NCBI RefSeq assembly: GCF_025698545.1
Contig: NC_068574.1
Location: 42,928,014-42,992,013 of the forward strand
Length of the DNA: 64,000 nucleotides
Direction of reading: 5' to 3'
Origin: Gossypium raimondii
Taxonomy: Eukaryota > Streptophyta > Magnoliopsida > Malvales > Malvaceae
A program made the translations under genes and the position numbers. Positions 12,529 through 24,092 of this stretch are shown here, one piece after another. Position 1 is the stretch's first letter, and the number at the start of each line of letters is the position of its first letter. Below the pieces are notes generated by a model that was not told where the DNA came from, did no database searches, and worked only from the letters and a program-made list of their open reading frames with translations.

Positions 12529-12945
12529 TGAATATGTCGGTCCTTTGGGTATTCTTAGCAGATGGGACAAAACTATTTTTCAAAGAAAATATTCTTCCAT
12601 CTAGAGGCAATACTCGTTTATTTAGTATTGGATCGGCTATAGCAATTTTACTAAGTTTTTTAGTAATTCCTTTTAGCTCTCGCCTTATTTTAGCCGATCT
12701 CAATATCGGTATTTTTTTATGGATTGTCATTTCAAGTATTGCTCCTGTTGGACTTCTTATGACAGGATACGGATCAAGTAATAAATATTCCTTTTAAGGT
12801 GGTTTGCGAGCTGCTGCTCAATCGATTAGTTATGAAATACCATTAACTCTATGTGTTTTATCAATATCTCTACGTGCAATTTGTTGAAATAGAAACTTTT
12901 ATGGACCTATTCCTTTCGTGCTAGAAAATAAGTTGAGTTAAATTT
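12529..12945 (+). pseudogene. ndhA: Plastid-derived ndhA fragment (NUPT)
   Basis: Matches chloroplast ndhA, NADH dehydrogenase-like subunit 1. Readable segments are [28 protein letters not shown] and GGLRAAAQSISYEIPLTLC. The exon 1 end at 12873 is followed by GTGCAATTTGTTGAAATAGA, the start of the ndhA group II intron, so plastid DNA rather than mRNA was inserted. Disabling changes are a deletion of about 8 bases after GGGTATTCTT (about 12555) that shifts frame, and a TAA at about 12795 inside NKYSF-GGL. Non-functional in the nucleus. Confidence 0.93.
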
Positions 12946-14711
12946 TACATTAAGTACATCCTTATCTTTACAATTTTAAAAATTACTTTATCAAATAGTC
13001 TAATTTTATTGTATAATTAAGTTTAAAATATATCAAACATAATTTATAACTTAAATTTAGTATTTAACTTTTTTAATTTATCAAACAATACAGTAAAAAT
13101 AAAACTTTTATTTAAGAAAATTTTTGAATAAAATTATTGTTCTAATTTATAATTATAATATAATAAACAATAATTGATGTTTTGCATGGGTGCCTTGTAT
13201 ATATACATATATAGATTAAGTAATTTAAATTTATAATGACCTGATATTATGTTTTATTTCAAATAATTATTTTAATTTATTATTAAATTTAACTCGACTA
13301 AAGAGTTTTCTTTTCCTAAGTTTATTTTAAATGATTGAATATTAATCACTTGTGATTAATTTGAAATAACTCAAATTTAAATGAATGAAAAATCCCAAGT
13401 GACTATCCACATGATTTAAATCTCGAAGGGTCTACTGGAAACATTGGGATATGAGCGTTTCATTCATTGTTTGTAAGGATTGGTATTTGCTGGTGTGGTC
13501 TCTGACAACTAAGGCTGAAGGGCTGGGCCCTTCTCTCATTACTGCTCTTAAAACACTTCTACCAGGACCACCCCTTTTCATTTTCTTTTTTACAAATTAA
13601 ATATGAATTATAGTTGTGTTCATGTCTCATTTTAAAGAATTATTCAAAATATAAATATTATTTAAGTTAGAGGTTGCTAAGATTCTTCTTAAAATAAAAT
13701 ATCGTCAGCAAGCTCTAAGCGACGATTTAATGACTAATACCGTAAATTAATACCCATCAACAAGTAAAGAAACATACTTTAAATTTAAGTCGATTTGACG
13801 GTCAATGTCGGAATTGAAAGAAAAAAGTTTTTTGAATTTTAGTTCACAAAAACATATTGTATTTTGAAAAAAAAATTATAGAAGAGAAGCAGAAAAAAAA
13901 CTTTCGATTGGTGCAGATAGTGTGAACAAATAAAAACATATAGTATAAATTTTAACAACTAAGTAATTTCAATGAAAATTTTTAAATAGTTAAATAATCA
14001 AAATGGTAACTTTTAACTTACCACAGTTTACCCTTAAATTTATCATATTTATCGACTAGTAAAAGAAAATGAAAATTAAAAAAATCAAAGTATATTAGTT
14101 AAAGAGTAATCAAAATTGAAGAGCATATAAGTTAGAAAGTTTTAAGAACTGATAGGATTGCTTTCTTTACTTGCATTTATAAACACTGCGCCAAACTTCG
14201 AAGCTAAACTTTATAATTACGTTTTATACATTAAATTAATATGATTTTTTAAAGCATAGCAAGGGACGTATTCTAGTAATAATAATAGAAATCTGCTCAA
14301 ATTTCTCCCTAATTTTATCTTTACTTTACATCGAAGGGACTAAATTGCAAATCTCTTACAAACTTTTTTCACAACGGAGCAGAAAAGTATTTTTCCCATC
14401 TCAACATTTTAAAACTCAACCCTCGCCCACTATTCCCCTAATATTACATATCAACCCCCTTGATTTTTCTTTTTTCCTTAAAGAAACCCCACTTGTTTAA
14501 CGCATAAACTGATAAGCAGGGAATATTATCTAATCGCCCCTAAAATTTTCCCAGATTTTCAAATCCGTCCACCGTCTTGAAAAAATATCACGGAGGGCAT
14601 CGGATCTTGAAAATCCCGGAGATATCTAAATAGAGACGAAACGTATCAAGAGAGAGATGGAGATAAAAAGAGACGAAGGCTTATTTGGATCCAAATCTAA
14701 ATTTTCGGGTC
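12946..14711. other. Intergenic AT-rich DNA
   Basis: No gene, RNA or transposon structure that I can support. The last 200-300 bases are the downstream flank of the minus-strand gene at 14712-15290 and presumably contain its 3' UTR. Confidence 0.5.
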
Positions 14712-15290
14712 TCAGAGATCAAGCCGGAGCAAACGCCTGAGATCCCTTGTAGCTGAATCATCGACCGGAACCTGTTTCTTCTTCGAGAAAGTAGGTAAAG
14801 GAAGTGAGCTCGGTGCCGGAGAAACGGAGAAAGCCGATCCGGCATACACGTCGGATGTTACGGTCACCGAAGACTTAGCATCCACGATTTTGATCTGTTT
14901 AGGAACCATTTCCGGATCCGGACCCAAACGATCCGTACCCATAACAACCAAACCCCCTTCCCTTCCACCACCGCCGTTGTCGATCTTGATCTTCGAATCC
15001 AACGACTCCCCTCGTCTCATAATCGTAACCTTCTCCACCATAACATTGTTCCTCACCGTCTTCAAGTCATCGGCGGAGCTGTATTTCTTCGACATCCCCT
15101 GCTCCGATCCGATCCGCTTCCTCTGAACGGGTTTCCTGTTAGATCTACCATTTCCATTGTTATTGTTGTAGTTATGATAATAACTAGGATTAAAGCTACC
15201 GTTTCCGTATCTCCGGCGAGGACACGCCGTCGGAGGTAACCGAATCCGTTCGATCAAACAATCCTGAGGTCGTAAAACTTCAGTCCCCAT
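14712..15290 (-). CDS. Small PNRC/EDC1-like proline-motif protein
   Basis: Single-exon gene of 192 aa starting at the ATG at 15290 (MGTEVLRPQDCL). The open frame extends nine codons upstream, but only to a TTG, so this ATG is the start. An Asn-rich basic region spans about residues 30-60. Residues 149-172 read YAGSAFSVSPAPSSLPLPTF followed by SKKK, which resembles the short proline-rich motif of PNRC/EDC1 proteins; in animals and yeast that motif binds the Dcp1 EVH1 domain and stimulates mRNA decapping. The C terminus is the basic, Leu-rich ATRDLRRLLRLDL. Composition is low-complexity and charged, with no signal peptide or membrane segment. A link to decapping is inference from the motif only. 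Coding strength (G+C, no stops) contrasts sharply with the AT-rich flanks. Confidence 0.85.
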   Translation of the reverse strand: MGTEVLRPQDCLIERIRLPPTACPRRRYGNGSFNPSYYHNYNNNNGNGRSNRKPVQRKRIGSEQGMSKKYSSADDLKTVRNNVMVEKVTIMRRGESLDSKIKIDNGGGGREGGLVVMGTDRLGPDPEMVPKQIKIVDAKSSVTVTSDVYAGSAFSVSPAPSSLPLPTFSKKKQVPVDDSATRDLRRLLRLDL

Positions 15291-15558
15291 ATTAATTAAC
15301 CCGAAAACAACCCCCAAATAAAATCAAAGACAAAGCGATAATTAGATATATAAAATTTACAAAAAAAAGAAAGGGATTCTCGAAAATTTTACGATCTCAT
15401 AAGGGGAAATCAAAGGAAAAAAGGAAGGATTTTTTTTTCTAGAAATTTTTCTTAATTTAAAAATTAAAAAAATCCCTTCCTTTTATTATTTTTATTTCTA
15501 TTTTTCTGCTCTGCTGAGGCTTAAAATCTGCCGAGACGAAAGAGATAAGGGAAAGGGT
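15291..15558 (-). other. 5' UTR of the PNRC-like gene
   Basis: Between the TATA box and the ATG, the minus-strand sequence is pyrimidine-rich with no upstream ATG immediately before the start. The length, about 240 bases from an assumed start site near 15530, is normal for a plant leader. Confidence 0.5.
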
Positions 15559-15566
15559 ATTATATA
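15559..15566 (-). promoter_or_regulatory. TATA box of the PNRC-like gene
   Basis: The minus strand reads CCTATATAATACC, a good plant TATA element about 270 bases upstream of the ATG at 15290. Position suggests transcription starting near 15530. Confidence 0.6.
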
Positions 15567-18320
15567 GGCGGAAATTAAAGAAATGGCGAGGAAAAAGAGG
15601 GGCTGGGTCAGGGTCGGGTTTTCGGGTTGTTTTGGTCTACGTTTTATGTGTTGACGCGTCAGATGGGTCCCATAAACCCGGGCGGCTCGGGTTTTGGAGT
15701 CAGGTGGGGCCCGACTAAAAAGAGAGGGGGTGAGTTGCTGTAACGGAAACCGTTAAGTGAAATCAAAGTGTTGTTTGGTTGTCTTTATCTAAAGAGGTTT
15801 TCGATGATAACGGAGATTGGCGACGGAATGGTGAGTTGTTGGCTTGTAAGATTTTTTATTTATTTTTAAATAATTTATTGTATAGTATTTTAGGTGAGGG
15901 GACCATAATGTCGTTGCCACTTCTTTATGTGGTGAAACAGTGGTTTGGTTTTGGTTTGCTATGTGCTCATAAATCAATTTCTTGTCCTTTTTTTTATATA
16001 TAATTAAAAAAATTGCCATAGAAAATATGTTGTCTTAAAACAATGTATTTTCAATTATTTTTATTAGTAAATTAATAGAAATAAAAGACTGGTCAGTATT
16101 TTATAATGTTTCCCTTCCAAGATTATATATTTTAATACTTTTAATTTAATAAAATTAATTCTTAATTAGATGAAATTATAGTACTAGGATATTATTTTGA
16201 GATATTATCTTTTAAAAATATATAATATATTATATATCTTTCATATTCCTACGTACCTATGGCGGTATAAATATTATGTGTGAACTTCATGTGTTGGCAT
16301 GATACTCAGAGTGTTCACCACTCCAAATGTAATCTGAATTCGAGTCGCTCTAGTCGCATTATTATTAGGACTTTGCCCTCTTCTTATAATTCACCCAGAA
16401 AAATTTTATTTATATAATTTGAATCACAATATTGTTGGTTGATATTTAATTAATTCAAAATTTAAACTCAGTCTAAATGTTAAAAAAAAATCTAATACCA
16501 CATTTTCTATGCTAGAAATTAATTCTAAATAAAAGCAAAACAGGTTTTTATGATGAAATAAATATTTGTAATTATTTAATTCTAATAAAAAAAATATTAT
16601 AATAGGAACGTATTCTTTATGCAAAATCGAAAGAACGAGTCATACGGAATAACACGTAAAAGACGTAATCCCAGTAATTTGGAGCTCAATAAAGTTTGGT
16701 CAAAGTGTTTGTAAGTCATATTTGGAGTCTATTCCACACTGTTTGACCCAGTTACCATTGACTTAAATCATTTATTTCTAGACTTAATGAATTGTTATTT
16801 TGAAGGAGTACCAAGGAATTTTTGGACATTCACTACATCAAAAATAAAATATTATTTAACCTTCTCAAATATGATACCAATATACAAATATATTTGTTGT
16901 AAATTGTTAATAAATTATTTCTTTAATATTTTTATATTTGCTTTTTTTTACATAATGACTAAAACTACACATAGATCATCCCAAATCTATAAATAAGAGG
17001 ATAATACGTTTCAGCGCACTCAAACCTACGTCCTCTTTCATTGGCAATAATGTCCATACCAATCTAGTTAAAACTCAATCGATACTAATCAATTAATCTT
17101 TCATAGAAATTTTATTACGAATATAAATGTGTTTAAAACTAATATACAATAAATAATGAAATATATGGTTTGAAATTAATTAATAATAATAACACATGAA
17201 ATATACACAATATTAAAATAAAAAAGGATTAAATTATGAGTAAAAAAATTTGAATACATCATATTAAGAATACTAATTGAATACAATCATTTATCATGGT
17301 ATCTGTCATGGATCCTAAGTTGGTGCCAAATTAATTTGTGACACCAACTCAATCAACAAATTTATCAATATATATATTATATATAATTGATGAAAGTAAT
17401 AATGTATGCATAATAAACTTAAAATATATAAAATGAATCTTTGATTGGTGGTAAATTTAATATTTTATAATGTAAATGTTATAGGTTCAAATATCATTAT
17501 ATGCATATTTTTTTAATAAATACTAAAATAATTTCAGATAATATAAATTATTTTAAATAAAATAAGATATTTTAATAATTTTCCTAATCGAGTTAGTGCT
17601 CAGTTGACTCGTGACACCAACACCATCAAGGGTTTAAATAATAGTATAAATAATATATTAAGTAGATTAAATACGGTTCTCGTACTTGTAAAATTACATG
17701 ACTATATAAATATGCAAATTACTAAATATATTAGCTTAGTTTATTTCTCATACGTTGCACAGGTTATATTTCATATGAAAATATGTATTATCTTTTTCAA
17801 AATTTAAGAAATAATTTAATTATTGAAAAATAAACTTTACATTAAAACTTTTAAAATTAAATAATTCAAAATTTAAATATTTTTAATGTAATAAAGTGTC
17901 ACTGATAATGAAATTTACAAAAAAAAAGAACAATTTATTTTTAAACAAAATATTAATATCTCTACATTTTTAATCTTGAAATCCACGTTAAAGATTATCA
18001 AAATAGGTGATGAATAAATTAAATTGAAATCAATAATTTATTTAAATTTTAAAATTTAAAATTTTATAAGTCTATTAAACCATTTTGTTATTCAATAATC
18101 TTATCTATATTTTAAATATAGATTATAATTTTATTTTCTTTATTTCTTATCATATTTTATGGTAATTATTGCTTATTTTTACACAATTATATTTTAACGT
18201 CAAATTAATTACGCAACCACAATTAGTAATATAAAATGTATAGTTTAAAATTAGGAACTAAATTTTTACGTTATAACATTATATGCAAATATTTAATAAT
18301 TATTTTCAAAAATTAAAAAT
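15567..18320. other. AT-rich intergenic DNA with one SINE
   Basis: The first 200 bases are G+C-richer promoter-side DNA of the minus-strand gene. Beyond that the sequence is strongly AT-rich, with short frames lacking any recognisable domain. The phrase gtgacaccaac recurs near 17340 and 17612, suggesting an old repeat whose ends I could not define. Confidence 0.5.
16941..17084 (-). mobile_element. tRNA-derived SINE, copy A
   Basis: One of four related copies in this window (others at 23048, 30820 and 32081). On the minus strand it shows an A-box-like region (tagattggtatgg), then a B-box-like ggtttgagtgc, then a body containing cctcttatttat. The B box is diverged. The unit is about 150-180 bp with no coding capacity. 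Confidence 0.6.
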
Positions 18321-18663
18321 AGACTTATTTACTAATAAATGTCGAAAAATTAAAAAAAAAACACGTGAATAGACCGATTTCATGGGAAGCGTTTTCAGGT
18401 GATTTGCAGAAAAATCAACGTATTGACAGAAAAATGCTTCTAGTTGGAAGCACTTTCTGCCACATCGGCATTAAAAGTGGTAACACAAATATTTTTTTTC
18501 TGTTTTCTGGTGTCACCTATTAATGTGAAATTAAAACTTAAAAAATAGGTTTTTATATAGACCCAAAATCTCATTTCCCTTGTTTTTTTCTTAAGCGATG
18601 TTGGATATGGGTTTATATAAACACATAATTCATTTGCAGTTTGTTCCTAGACAATGTGGGATT
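18321..18663 (+). repeat. Left arm of a long inverted repeat
   Basis: Matches the reverse complement of 22489-22890 over its whole length, with roughly 80% identity by eye and several indels. Shared landmarks are GACTTATTTACTA, GGAAGCGTTTTCAGGTGATT, CACATCGGCA, ACCTATTAATGTGAAA and TTCCTAGACAA. Arms in opposite orientation flanking 3.8 kb suggest a transposon with long terminal inverted repeats, or two inverted insertions of one element. Outer target duplications were not identified. Confidence 0.75.
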
Positions 18664-18875
18664 ACTTACTCTTATACCAACATTTTTTCTCCATGTTTGG
18701 TGCTATGAAGAGAAAGGTGAAGATGTATGTGTGTGTGAGATATTATTAAATAATAATTCAATTCAATTTAATTTTTTAATATTATTAAAAATGTCATGTA
18801 TTGATGTGAACCCAGCTACGAGTTGATTCACGATTTTATGTGCCCGATCGTCTAAATAGGTATTTGCTCGGATAT

Positions 18876-21800
18876 TGTTAGAAATTTGAAAAGAATAGTG
18901 CTACAGTAAATTTGGATAAAACTCTTGAATGTAAACGAACCAGAAAAGAACCAATGTTATGTAACAACACGACCCGAATTCTATAAGGTTGATGCCACAC
19001 TTTGGAATGGTGAACAAAGTGGTAAGATCGGTTTTGGTGAATGCATCAAGAAAGGATTCTTAATAAGTTCGGTAAGTTCTTGAAGAACAAAGAGATTAAC
19101 TCAAATGTATTTTAATAATCAGAAAAATCCCCCTTTACAAAGCTTAAAACTAAACTATTTATAGGACTCAACTAGGTAGCTTAATAGCCAAAATTTGGCC
19201 ATAAATGTAAACACTAGAATGTTCTAAAATCCCATGCACTTAGTATTGATTATGGTGGCTACCAATTAATTGCCTTGTGGACAAATTCATGCATGTTTCA
19301 ACCTTAAGCAAAGGTATGTTGATCTTGGGTAATAAATTCGACTTCTAGAATATGTCCTTTCATCCCTTCAATTTGGACGATACATTTAAGGCTCCTTTGT
19401 GTTGACCGAATTGTAACGCCCCAAAAATTTGAACTCTTTTTTGTTGAATATTGTCATAATTAAGTATATGTTTCAGTGGTTTAGGGCATTGATTGTGTGT
19501 TTGAGATCAATGGTTCAAGTTTCACTCTTGAAAATTTTGTTAAGCTTTCAACTTAAGTTTTATTCTGTGTGAACTTGTGTTAACGATGAGCCTAGTGGTT
19601 TAGTGGTTAAGCTTCTATATGCTCTTTAGTCTTGTGTTTGAGTCCTCGCGTGGGCAATAGGAAAATATTTTTATACTACTTTATAAAATTGGTTTTATTT
19701 TTAATTAAATATTTTTTCCCAAAAATCCCTTCTTTCTCATGTTCTTATTTTTCTTCTACTTCTTTCCATTATTGTCATTTTTACTTCGTTCATTTGTTGA
19801 ATTGTTCATTGTGAGTTTGGGGGTTTTTTCTTCAAGTTTCAAGGCTGTGGTATTAAATCTGTGTTTTATGTTGTCTGTTTAATTTGTTACGTTTTAGGAG
19901 AAGATCAAGAAGCATGTAGTGCCCATCCAACGACTTAAGATTTGTGTAATTATTGCTCGTGTAACGGTAAATGTATAGTTCTGATTCAGGGAGTTGTGTC
20001 GAAGTTCTTCGATGTAGTTTAAACTTTGAATGCTAGTTTTAGCGAATTGGTTCGATTAAATCATCTAATTGGCCAATTGATTGTCATTTTTAGGTTCTGG
20101 AATATCATTGTTGCTTCTACATCTAAATCGTATCAAGTGTGTAACAAAAACCTGAGAAATCAGCAAATGGTGAAAGCCAAAATTGGGGTTGTCGACGTCA
20201 CCCAATTGTGTGTCAGGCCATGTTGCAGACCGTGTGAGGCACTGATATGAGCCACACAGCAGAGTGCCAGGATGTGTGGGTTACAACGGGCTAGCCAAGT
20301 AGGCTATGTGAATCCACACGGACGTGTGAGCCAAAATTTTGAAATTCTCCCTAAGGCCATAAACATCATTCGAATCGAACATAGGCCTTCTGTAGGGTCT
20401 GTATGATCTGTATTAAGCTATAAAACTTGATATTTGATGATCTATTGGTGTATAATTTATTTTCTACACATATGTCTGATATGATATCTGCTAAGTATGT
20501 ATGATCTGAATTATTTTAATATGTTCTAAATCTATATCACTGCATACACATCTCTAATAACTGTTAGTTTGCATCTGTATTGGGATGGGATTTGTGTTAA
20601 AGGATGAAGTGTGGGTAGTTTAATTATTTATCGATTCTGGTGGCTAAGCCAAATACATATATGATTCTAGCGATTTATTGCACATTGATCTGGCAGCTAG
20701 TCTGCGAATCTTCTGAAATGTGACATATAGTCATTATGCAGTGTGTAGGGATGGATGAGTACTTGATACCCTATATGGTGTGTGAGGATGGTCGAAGTCG
20801 GTGTGTAGCGCATGAGGGTAGAACTTTGAATCTATATCTGATATGCTCTGCATCTGTATTTGATATGCTCTGCATCTATATCTATGATGCTCTATTTCTG
20901 TTTTTGTTTCTAGTTCTGAAATATATTTGAATAAAGATCCGAAAGCATGTCTAAGATTGTTTCCATTTAATTATTTAAATACGTTACACATTGAGCTTGT
21001 AAGCTCATTTTGCTCGTCTGTTGATTTTAGGTAACCCTCAGACCTAGGCGAGTCGATGCGACGGGAGCTCAGTCAATCAAATCTCCATAAACTTACTATT
21101 TCACCTGGATTCATATTGTTGCAAACTATTTGGATTGTTGTTGTTTTTAGATTGAATTTTTATGTTTTATTTTTATCTGTTTAAATGTTTTTGGCTAGTT
21201 TGAATTTTAATTACATAAAGTTGGACTTTTCAAAATAGATCATTGTAACTTTCCAGATTTGACCATAACGTCTAAGTCAGGTTTGGAGTGTTACACAATA
21301 GTCACTTTCTAGCCCACACGAACAACCATCTTACATGTGAACATAATTGATGCTCTTGCAAAATCGAACAACCATATGGTGTGAAAACTCTTAATTCTGT
21401 TTTGGCAAAAATGAGCAGCCCTTTGAAACTTTAAATTGGTCGGCCATTGGTCTCTCCTAGGAACATTAAATCACATATTAAACATTATATTAGAACACAT
21501 TAAATCTAATTAAAAAACTATAATAAAATGGACAGGTTAGATAGCTAGTTTTAAGACACATTTAAAATCCAATAAAACTAACTAATTGAACTATCAACCA
21601 ATTTAACTAATAAACTACCATATTTGAAAACATGCTTTTAGAACACATCAAAAACGCAACACAAATTTAAACTAGGATTAAAAAGGCTGTGTAATAAAAA
21701 TAATATGGACGAATTTTTAGGCCTTAATAGCCCACATACACACGTTGCATGGATATGAACGTTCTCATCTTGCATTTAGGCCCTTAAAACTTGGCCCAAT

Positions 21801-21886
21801 CTCGGGTTCGTTTAATCGAATCACATGGCGTGATCGATGTCACGTCATGTATCAACTCTTAATTAGTTGAAAGAAATTTTCTAACA
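18876..21886 (+). mobile_element. Copia-type solo LTR, split by a gypsy solo LTR
   Basis: Begins TGTTAGAAATTT (18876) and ends AAATTTTCTAACA (21886), the TGTTA...TAACA ends typical of copia LTRs. Flanks are gatat and aatat, a five-base target duplication with one mismatch. After removing the gypsy LTR at 19412-21295 it is about 1.1 kb. It contains a likely leader (cccctttacaaagcttaaaa..tataggactc) near 19130. No internal retroelement sequence or primer site is present, so it is a solo LTR. Confidence 0.65.
19412..21295 (+). mobile_element. Gypsy-type solo LTR nested in the copia LTR
   Basis: 1,884 bp, TGTAACGCCCC...GGTTTGGAGTGTTACA. The last 40 or so bases closely match the 5' LTR at 7175-9411, placing both in one family. 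No primer site or polypurine tract adjoins it. Flanking pentamers (cgaat, caata) are not a clear target duplication, so the ends may have drifted. Its position inside the copia LTR makes it the younger insertion. Confidence 0.8.
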
Positions 21887-22488
21887 AATATAATAATATA
21901 GGCCATAATAGTCATGAAATTATAGTTTAGATCATTTTTAAAAAAAAAGTTAATATTTAACCAAAAAAATATATAATTTGAAGGTTACTTATTCCAACTT
22001 TTATTTTATACAACAATAGTATAAAAATATAATTCAAAAGATAATAATAATAAAAGAACCAAACAAACATGACTATTAGTGATAATTACGGGATCAGATG
22101 ATACTTTTTCATTTGTGTTTACACAAATGCTAAAACTCTAAAGTTGATTATGAGTTAAGTGAAATGAACTAAACAAAAATAATTAAAATAAATAAATTTC
22201 CAATATAAAACAAAATACAACACTCTATATTCGTATCTTTTATTTTCAATTTAATATATATTCTAGAATACTCTATATTTCTATAAAAAAAAGATTTGTG
22301 TAGCTTTTAATCTTTTGTTGTTATTTGTAAAACAGATAAAAAATTTGCAAGTATAAATAATATTTTTAAATATAAATTTATACATAATTATAAAATGAAA
22401 AATAACACAAATACGGTGCGAATGTAGAATATTTTCATGATAAAAAATGGAAGAAAATAAAAATAATTATAAAATATAATGTAGCATT

Positions 22489-22890
22489 TAATCTTGTGTT
22501 GTCTAGGAATAAGCTGCAAATGAATTATGAGTCTATATATACCCATATCCCACATCCTACATCGCTTAAGAAAATAAGCGAAATGAGACTTTGAGTCTAT
22601 AAAAAGGCTTGTTTTGTAAGTTTTATTTTCACATTAATAGGTAGCACCAGGAAATAAAAAAAATATCGGTGCGGCTACTTTTAGTGCCGATGTGACATAA
22701 AACGCTTTCAACTGAAAGTGTTTTTTTTTGTCAAAACGTTGAAAACACTTCTAACTGTAAGTGTTTTTCTACAAATCACCTGAAAACGCTTCCTGATTGA
22801 AGCATTTTCGTAAAATCGACCTATTACTGAATTTTTTTCAAAAATTGGTCTATTCACATAATTTTTTTGGCAGTTTTTAGTAAATAAGTC
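22489..22890 (-). repeat. Right arm of the long inverted repeat
   Basis: Inverted partner of 18321-18663. It is about 60 bases longer because of extra copies of a gaaagtgttttt-like motif (22700-22770). It carries the cleaner version of a USE-like plus TATA arrangement, annotated separately. Confidence 0.75.
22547..22605 (+). promoter_or_regulatory. USE-like and TATA motifs with snRNA-promoter-like spacing
   Basis: ATCCCACATCC (22547-22557) overlaps CCTACATCG (22556-22564). A TATA element, TATAAAAA, starts at 22598, 33 bases after CATCG. Plant U-snRNA promoters use an upstream element close to RTCCCACATCG; the spacing to TATA is about 33 bases in Pol II types and about 23 in Pol III types. 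The left arm has the same pair on the minus strand, with CCAACATCG and about 36 bases to TATATAAA. No known snRNA follows, so function is unproven and chance or a retroelement promoter is possible. Confidence 0.4.
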
Positions 22891-23953
22891 TTAAAAATGC
22901 AAACATAATTACTGTAAAGCATGGAAAGAGATGCATAATTATAATAAAAAGGGTCTATTTCAAAATAATAAAATAAAAATGTCGACATGTCGCGCAAATA
23001 ACAAGACCATTTGTTACAAAAACAATTGTCATTAGCTAATTTTTTTTAACAATCTCATTATAAGTTCTGATTGTATCTATTCTTTTTTACACAAAGCCTA
23101 GAACTACTTATAACCCCTCATCAACTCATAAATAGGAGGATAATGCGCTTTAGCGCGCTTAAACCCACTTCTTCCTACATTGGCAACAATGCCTATGCCA
23201 ATTAAGACTCAATCAGGAAGTAAGACTCAATCGACCATTAACTAATATTTTTTAAAATGTATGAAAATGTTTCTTTAGATTTTATATGATATACTTAGTA
23301 TAAAAATCAGAAGAACATATAAACTTGAGATGAAAATTAATAGGTTAGTTTTCCGCCGAAAGTAAAATAAGAAAGGGATAATGGTAAAAAGATGCCTTTA
23401 TACTTTAACAAATTTTTAATGTGGTACTTATAGTTTAAATTTGTCTAATATGGTGCATATATTTTTATTTCGTCTATCAATCAGACTCGATCTAATGGTG
23501 TTAACTTTTATCATAAATTATCTATTTGATATGATTTTAATTTTTAATGATGCATTATAAAACTAAAAAGATAATTAGTTTGAATTTGGAAAATCATTAG
23601 TTTAATAAACAAAACATCCTTTTAGTTAAAATAAAAATAAAATATCATGTTTTTTTCTTCTCGATTCTTCATTCATGAAATCAATCCAAATTTTTAGGGT
23701 TCCCATTTCAAAAAACATATTCTCAAAATTTCATCTTCAATTTTTCATTTATTACCAAAGGATCCTTCTTGGCTAACCATCATCATCATCATCTTCAACT
23801 TCTTCTTCCATCTTTACATCATCATTACTCCATCTTAAAACTTCATATTTAGATGTTTTCTTCTTCTCTTTTTTTATTGCATTTTTTGTTATTTTTTTAT
23901 TATGGTTTCCTAGTTTTTTAAGACCCCTTCCCTTTCTCAACCTTTCTTTCTTA
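22891..23953. other. AT-rich intergenic DNA with one SINE
   Basis: Apart from the SINE at 23048-23234, no gene is seen. 23380-23560 resembles degenerate dispersed repeat DNA (tactttaacaaatttttaatgtggtac) without definable ends. Confidence 0.5.
23048..23234 (-). mobile_element. tRNA-derived SINE, copy B
   Basis: The minus strand carries the B-box-like gggtttaagcgcgctaaagc and the body cattatcctcctatttatga, then a tail with tgtgtaaaaaagaatagata. It is the same family as copies A, C and D. The tail ends near aatgagattgtt. Confidence 0.7.
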
Positions 23954-24089
23954 GGGTGTGTTTGGATGGGTGATGCGTTTACCTGTGATTAGTGTAAAAA
24001 CAATGGTGGTAGTGAGAATATTGTAGCGATACTGTAACATGAGGCAAAAAGTAAGCTAAACATATCGCACTACCCATCCAAATCCACAC
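23954..24089. mobile_element. Tourist/PIF-Harbinger-type MITE, 136 bp
   Basis: Imperfect terminal inverted repeats (GGGTGTGTTTGGATGGGT; the other end on the minus strand is GTGTGGATTTGGATGGGT). It is flanked by TTA on both sides (23951-23953 and 24090-24092), the three-base target duplication of PIF/Harbinger elements. No coding capacity. It lies at the outer end of the copia LTR beginning at 24093. Confidence 0.75.
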
Positions 24090-24092
24090 TTA

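Noticed and set aside
15288..15317. Nine-codon upstream extension of the PNRC-like protein
   Set aside because: The extended frame begins with TTG, not ATG; the conserved-looking start MGTEVL is the ATG at 15290.
17320..17640. Transposon bounded by the repeated phrase gtgacaccaac
   Set aside because: The phrase recurs in direct, not inverted, orientation and no ends or target duplications could be defined.
19632..20930. Several 60-75 residue plus-strand frames
   Set aside because: All lie inside the gypsy solo LTR at 19412-21295, with no domain similarity.
22598..22890. A bona fide U-snRNA gene
   Set aside because: The USE/TATA geometry is suggestive, but nothing downstream resembles U1, U2, U4, U5, U6 or U3, so no RNA gene is called.
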